Source: JBGTBD01 sp041749475
GTDB taxonomy: Bacteria > Pseudomonadota > Alphaproteobacteria > Rickettsiales > UBA998
DNA length: 64,000 bases
Direction of reading: 5' to 3'
Assembly: GCA_041749475.1 (NCBI GenBank)
Contig: JBGTBD010000011.1
Span: 35,100 to 99,099, forward strand
Below are positions 59,813-64,000 of the stretch, piece after piece (position 1 is the stretch's first letter; each line of letters begins with the position of its first letter). Both the position numbers and the translations under genes were made by a program. Below the pieces are notes generated by a model. That model was given only the letters and a program-made list of their open reading frames with translations, was not told the DNA's origin and made no database searches.

Positions 59813-61761
59813 TAGCCGAGTACGCTCCATGTGTACCAGATGACGAGGCCGAGGAGGCCCAGCATCATGGCGAATGCATAGTGATAGAGGAAGCCGCTCT
59901 GGCTATTGCTGGTCAGCACCCCGCCGCGAAGCGACAGCCATGCGAAGCCGTTGGGACCGAAGCGGTCGACTGTTTTCTCGTCCCCACGCTTCCAGAGGAT
60001 GCGGCCAAGGCGTTTTGCCATGCGGACGAAGAGGATGTCGTACAATTCGTCGAAATACCATTTGTTGAGCAGGAAGCGATAGACGCCGCCGAACGTGCGA
60101 GCGATTTTTGCGGGGATGCCAGGGCGGCGGATATAGAAGACCCATGCCAGTGCGATGCCGAGTACGCTAACCACGATGGGCAGGAACTTCGCCCATGCGG
60201 GGATATGGTGCGCGTGTTCGAGCACAGGATGGGCGGGGCTGACGAAGATCGCGCCGCGCCAGAATTCGCCTTCCGGTGAGACCATGCCCAGCCAGTAATA
60301 GCCGAGCGCGCCAGCGAAGAGTGCGCCAAGCACCAGCGGCACGAGTGGCCCAAGCATGATGGGGGGGGATTCATGGACGTGATGTTGCGTCTCTTCATCC
60401 GCACGCGATTCACCGTGGAATGCCATGAACAGCAGGCGCCATGAATAGAAGGCGGTCATGAACGCCCCCATCACGCCGAGGACGTATGCATAGTTGCCGA
60501 CAGCAGAATGCGCGGCGAAGGCGACCTCCAAGATAGTGTCCTTAGAGTAAAATCCGGCGAATACGGGCAGGCCCGCCAGCGCGAGGGAGCCGATCCACAT
60601 GAAGGCGTAGGTGTAGGGAACCTTTTTCCAGATACCGCCCATCTTGCGGAGATCCTGCTCGTCCGACATCGCATGGATGACCGAACCCGCACCCAGGAAC
60701 AGCAACGCCTTGAAGAAGGCGTGGGTCATCAAATGGAAAATACCGGCGGAGTATGCAGAGACGCCGCAGGCGAAGAACATATACCCCAATTGCGAGCAGG
60801 TGGAGTATGCGATGACGCGCTTGATGTCATTCTGCACTAGGCCAATGGTGGCGGCGAAGAACGCCGTGGTCGCGCCGACGACGGTAATCACCTGCAGCGC
60901 GATGGGGGCAAATTCGAAGATGGGAGAGCAGCGGGCGACGAGGAATACCCCGGCGGTGACCATCGTCGCCGCATGGATGAGGGCGGATACGGGCGTTGGC
61001 CCTTCCATCGCGTCTGGTAGCCATGTATGCAGCAGGAGTTGCGCGGATTTCCCCATGCAGCCGATGAAGAGGAGTAAGCCGATGACGTCGAGCAACGGCA
61101 GCGCGTACCCGAAGATGGTGAAGGTCTCTTCCTGATGATCGGCGACAGCGGCGAAGACGGTATCGTAATGGACGCTGCCGAAGGTCATGAAGATGAGCGC
61201 GATACCCATAGCCAAGCCCACGTCACCCACGCGGTTGACGAGGAAGGCTTTCATCGCGGCGGCGTTGGCGGAAGGCTTATGAAACCAGAAGCCGATGAGG
61301 AGATACGAGGCCAGACCCACCCCTTCCCAGCCGAGGAAGAGCTGCACGAAATTATCCGCCGTCACCAGCATCAGCATGAAGAAGGTGAAGAGCGAGAGAT
61401 AGGCCATGAAGCGGGGTTTGTGATGGTCATGGCTCATATAGCCGATGGAATAGACGTGGACGCAGGCCGATACCCATGTGACGACGATCAGCATCACGGC
61501 GGTCAGCACATCGACTTTCAGCGCCCAATCGGCTTTGAAATCACCGGAGGCAATCCACGGCAGCAGCGTGACGACTTCCGGGCCGGGGCCGAAGACGACG
61601 TGATAGAACACGAAGGCAGACAGGATGGCGGAGAGAATCAGGCTTCCCGATGTGATGATCTGTGAGCGGAAATCAGGGATGAAACGCGTGGTCAGCCCAA
61701 CGCCTCCCGCCGCAAGCAGCGGGAGGAATACGATCAGGCCTATCATCCACGAGAATGCCAT
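59812..61761 (-). CDS. nuoL: NADH-quinone oxidoreductase subunit L
   Basis: Largest antiporter-like subunit, with the long lateral helix that lies along the membrane arm of complex I. The 649 residues contain WEGVGLASYLLIGFWF, GKSAQLLLHTWLPDAMEGPT and VIAYSTCSQLGYMFFA with the conserved Lys and His; the C-terminal 150 residues form the piston-like helix and a final membrane anchor. One base separates it from nuoK. Confidence 0.97.
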   Translation of the reverse strand: MAFSWMIGLIVFLPLLAAGGVGLTTRFIPDFRSQIITSGSLILSAILSAFVFYHVVFGPGPEVVTLLPWIASGDFKADWALKVDVLTAVMLIVVTWVSACVHVYSIGYMSHDHHKPRFMAYLSLFTFFMLMLVTADNFVQLFLGWEGVGLASYLLIGFWFHKPSANAAAMKAFLVNRVGDVGLAMGIALIFMTFGSVHYDTVFAAVADHQEETFTIFGYALPLLDVIGLLLFIGCMGKSAQLLLHTWLPDAMEGPTPVSALIHAATMVTAGVFLVARCSPIFEFAPIALQVITVVGATTAFFAATIGLVQNDIKRVIAYSTCSQLGYMFFACGVSAYSAGIFHLMTHAFFKALLFLGAGSVIHAMSDEQDLRKMGGIWKKVPYTYAFMWIGSLALAGLPVFAGFYSKDTILEVAFAAHSAVGNYAYVLGVMGAFMTAFYSWRLLFMAFHGESRADEETQHHVHESPPIMLGPLVPLVLGALFAGALGYYWLGMVSPEGEFWRGAIFVSPAHPVLEHAHHIPAWAKFLPIVVSVLGIALAWVFYIRRPGIPAKIARTFGGVYRFLLNKWYFDELYDILFVRMAKRLGRILWKRGDEKTVDRFGPNGFAWLSLRGGVLTSNSQSGFLYHYAFAMMLGLLGLVIWYTWSVLG

Positions 61762-61762
61762 A

Positions 61763-62095
61763 TTATCCCTTCAACTCACTGATGTCTTCCACAGCGATGG
61801 AGCCGCGGTTGCGGTTGAACGTGACGAGGATGGCGAGGCCGATGGCAGCTTCAGCGGCGGCGACGGTGAGGACGAAGACGGCGAAGACCTGCCCCGCCAA
61901 GTCGCCCAGCTGCACCGAAAACGCGACGAAATTGATGTTCACCGAGAGCAGAATCAACTCGATCGACATCAGGATGGTGATGATGTTCTTTCGGTTGATG
62001 AAAATCCCGGCAACGCCGACGGTGAACAGCAGCGTGGACAGGAACACGTAATGCAAAATCGTGATGGAGCCGAACAGAGGGGTAATTTCCATCAT
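61763..62095 (-). CDS. nuoK: NADH-quinone oxidoreductase subunit K
   Basis: Small three-helix subunit of the complex I membrane arm (MrpC-like). The 110 residues carry the conserved Glu in ILMSIELILLSVNINFVAFS and a second in VAAAEAAIGLAILV. About ten residues precede the usual family start (ITILHYVFLS). ATG 62095 overlaps the nuoJ TGA; ATG 62092 is next. Confidence 0.97.
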   Translation of the reverse strand: MMEITPLFGSITILHYVFLSTLLFTVGVAGIFINRKNIITILMSIELILLSVNINFVAFSVQLGDLAGQVFAVFVLTVAAAEAAIGLAILVTFNRNRGSIAVEDISELKG

Positions 62096-62715
62096 GCCCC
62101 TTCTCCGCTCTCGACCTTGACCAGCTCCACGCTATCCTTACGGCGGCGGGCGATCTGTTTGCCGATATTCTGTTTCTTCACACCTTCGCGGTGGCGCAGC
62201 GTGAGTACAATCGCGCCGATCATGGCGACCAGCAGGATGAGGCCGGAAATCTGGAAGGCGTAGATATAATCGGTATAGAGAATATTGCCCAGCGCCTCTG
62301 TATTGCTGAGGGCGCTTTCCTCGTCCGGCGCGGGGTTGGCGGGGAGCGCTTTTTGCACGTCCACATGCACCGAGATATAGAACAGCACCGCAAGCTGGAT
62401 GAAAAATAGCAGCGCCACGCCGACACCGAGCGGTAGATAGCGCAGAAAACCTTGCCGCCATTCGGCGACGGAGACGTCCATCATCATCACCACGAATAGG
62501 AACAGCACCGCGACCGCGCCGACATAGACGATGACCAGCGTCATCGCCAGATACTCCGCCCCGATGAGGATGAAGAGCGCGGCAGCGTTGAAGAAGCAAA
62601 AAATCAGCAGCAGGACGCTATGCACCGGGTTCCGCGCAGAAATCACTCCCAGCGCAGAGGCCACCAGCACGAGGCTGAACACATAAAACATGACGGTAGG
62701 AAGGTTGAATTCCAT
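62092..62715 (-). CDS. nuoJ: NADH-quinone oxidoreductase subunit J
   Basis: Five-helix subunit of the complex I membrane arm. The 207 residues include ALGVISARNPVHSVLLLIFC, LVIVYVGAVAVLFLFVVMMM with the conserved Tyr/Gly hinge (pi-bulge helix), and a C-terminal helix before a basic tail. A 182-base gap and an unknown gene separate it from nuoI, which is unusual. Confidence 0.97.
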   Translation of the reverse strand: MEFNLPTVMFYVFSLVLVASALGVISARNPVHSVLLLIFCFFNAAALFILIGAEYLAMTLVIVYVGAVAVLFLFVVMMMDVSVAEWRQGFLRYLPLGVGVALLFFIQLAVLFYISVHVDVQKALPANPAPDEESALSNTEALGNILYTDYIYAFQISGLILLVAMIGAIVLTLRHREGVKKQNIGKQIARRRKDSVELVKVESGEGA

Positions 62716-62751
62716 CCTTGAGTCCTAACGATAAATATAGTCAGGGGGATT

Positions 62752-62779
62752 ACTATCACGCAGCTTTCGCCAGTGGCAA
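62752..62779 (-). promoter_or_regulatory. Possible promoter before nuoJ
   Basis: On the minus strand TTGCCA (62779-62774) and GATAGT (62757-62752) are 16 bases apart, matching five and four of six consensus positions. It lies about 35 bases before the nuoJ ATG. It could restore expression of nuoJ-N beyond the inserted gene. Confidence 0.35.
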
Positions 62780-62897
62780 GGAAAGTTTGGGCTCTTTAGG
62801 TGTGGAAGCGTAATATTGCAGCGGGTGTGATGCGTGAGGTAAAATCAGAAGTATAGATTAACCTTTGAGGCATGTGGCAACTGATTTGGTGCCGCGA

Positions 62898-63617
62898 CTA
62901 CCATCGCCCCATGGACGGTTCGCCAACGGTTATTTCGCCCGAATGTATTTTGCTAACACGGCTGGCGAACTGCAGGGTTAGTGCATCGCACAGGGTTTTT
63001 ATAAAGCGCACCTGATCCAGCGTGCGTGAGGCAGCATAAGAACCTAACACGCCGCCACCAACGATCTGAGCCATTTTTAGGACGTCATCAGAGGGTATGG
63101 GGCTAACCCGCTCTACCACCGGATATTCTATTCCGTCCACGATGGTAACATCGGGCGTCACTTCCCGTTCGGGAACCCGTCGGTGGATGAACGTATCCAG
63201 CGCATTACCGCCCGTCATTCCCAGTGCTGCACCAATGCCCATGCGCATTACTGCGCGACGCCCTGTGTAGCGTTTTGTAAACGTATTTACCGCATCCATC
63301 GCTTTCGAGGCCAGAGTGGTGTCAAACATGCCAGCCAAAATGGTTTCCGTGGAATATTTCTGCAAGGAAGGGTCAAGTTTCTTCCATTGCTCCTCAGTGA
63401 ATGGGGGTTTATCCCCTAGCAGTATATTGGTAAGAACAAGCTCACGTGCATCTATCTTCCATGTGCTGAATTCCCCAGTTCCCAAAAGCAGATGCTTCAC
63501 GGGTGTAGGCAAACGCATAGAATTAGCTACATCCGCGATTATCCTACCATCAATTAATCGGTCATGAATGTATAAATGATCCGCACTTCGTACGGGCTGT
63601 GTTTCTGAAATATCCAT
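62898..63617 (-). CDS. Unknown protein inserted between nuoI and nuoJ, 239 aa
   Basis: No family recognised and no resemblance to a complex I subunit. The protein is mostly soluble, with weak hydrophobic stretches (MRMGIGAALGMTGGN near residue 128 and AQIVGGGVLGSYAAS near 190) that could be amphipathic helices. HKLLLG-like KHLLLGTGEFSTWKIDAREL and a charged FTEEQWKKLDPSLQKY stretch are notable. There is no signal peptide. Composition is more AT-rich than the nuo genes. The gaps of 71 and 182 bases on either side contrast with the overlapping nuo genes, so it looks like an insertion that has split the operon. Confidence 0.7.
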   Translation of the reverse strand: MDISETQPVRSADHLYIHDRLIDGRIIADVANSMRLPTPVKHLLLGTGEFSTWKIDARELVLTNILLGDKPPFTEEQWKKLDPSLQKYSTETILAGMFDTTLASKAMDAVNTFTKRYTGRRAVMRMGIGAALGMTGGNALDTFIHRRVPEREVTPDVTIVDGIEYPVVERVSPIPSDDVLKMAQIVGGGVLGSYAASRTLDQVRFIKTLCDALTLQFASRVSKIHSGEITVGEPSMGRW

Positions 63618-63688
63618 ATATTCTCTGCCAGTTAGCCGAGGATATATACCGCATGGATAGGTTAATGTATGTTAATTTTTGGTGACAA

Positions 63689-64000
63689 CTAGCGATACGC
63701 TTCGTCAGCAGCGATGTTGGCGGCCAGTTCGGCTTCCCAGCGTTCACCGTTGGCGAGCAGTTTGTCCTTGTTATAAAACAATTCTTCGCGGGTTTCGGTG
63801 GCGTATTCGAAGTTCGGGCCTTCGACGATGGCATCGACCGGGCAGGCTTCCTGGCAGAAGCCGCAATAGATGCATTTGGTCATGTCGATATCGTAACGCG
63901 TCGTCCGGCGGGAGCCATCTTCGCGGGCTTCGGCCTCAATGGTGATGGCCTGCGCGGGGCAGATCGCCTCGCAGAGTTTGCAGGCGATGCAGCGTTCCTC
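63689..64000 (-). CDS. nuoI: NADH-quinone oxidoreductase subunit I, 5' part beyond window
   Basis: Peripheral-arm subunit carrying clusters N6a and N6b that pass electrons toward the quinone. The 103 visible residues hold both ferredoxin motifs, CIACKLCEAICP and CIYCGFCQEACP, and the usual C terminus with EGPNFEYATETREELFYNK and LLANGERWE. The N-terminal part, including the start, lies past position 64000. Identity is secure. Confidence 0.97.
   Translation of the reverse strand, partial: EERCIACKLCEAICPAQAITIEAEAREDGSRRTTRYDIDMTKCIYCGFCQEACPVDAIVEGPNFEYATETREELFYNKDKLLANGERWEAELAANIAADEAYR

Overview
The window is about 64 kb of chromosome from an alphaproteobacterium with mid-range GC (roughly 55-60% in most genes, judged by eye). 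Several gene orders point there: ppiD-trpEGDC, comEC divergent from gltX, iscX-tsaE-amgK-murU, flgBC-fliE-fliQR-flhB, bamA-skp-lpxD-fabZ-lpxA-lpxI-lpxB and nuoJKLMN-birA-coaX-rnj. CheZ, CsrA, sigma-54 and CtrA-like promoter elements and a detached VirB8/VirB9 pair suggest a flagellated lineage outside the core Rhizobiales, perhaps near Rhodospirillales or Micavibrionales. That placement is inference. No insertion sequence, prophage, CRISPR array or rRNA gene is visible.

Layout. 1-9.9 kb: the end of tpiA, an orphan exported protein, ppiD and the trpEGDC operon, which continues into a DUF599 membrane protein and a TraB/GumN-type protein. 9.3-16 kb: an AT-rich orphan gene, comEC, then gltX, def, fmt and truA. 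16-22.2 kb: a virB8-virB9 operon of type IV secretion, divergent from two large exported cysteine-rich proteins of no recognised family; a perfect 10-bp inverted repeat lies between them. 22.2-24.6 kb: iscX, tsaE, amgK and murU (Fe-S assembly, tRNA modification, peptidoglycan recycling). 24.7-35.9 kb: motility block with cheY, cheZ, a 1165-residue periplasmic TPR protein behind a strong sigma-54 promoter match, the csrA / FlhB-C-like / unknown / fliO / fliP operon, and flgBC-fliE-fliQR-flhB.

36-44.7 kb: a small acidic exported protein, a lipoprotein, then the outer-membrane biogenesis cluster (lpxB, lpxI, lpxA, fabZ, lpxD, skp, bamA). 44.9 kb: tRNA-Lys(TTT) with its own promoter. 45-50.7 kb: two unknown convergent genes (one behind a sigma-54-like site), glmS, a prepilin-peptidase-like protein without its protease residues, and a degenerate EAL-domain protein. 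50.8-64 kb: a long leftward block with an AsmA-like protein, RNase J, coaX, birA, nuoN, M, L, K, J, an unknown gene wedged between nuoJ and nuoI, and the end of nuoI.

Four families of short palindromic repeats are scattered between genes, several of them inside operons (def/fmt, fliE/fliQ, lpxI/lpxB). Two families, A and C, travel together. The best candidate for an undescribed system is the 16-22.2 kb locus; it is followed by the sigma-54-controlled unknown genes and the degenerate prepilin-peptidase/EAL pair.
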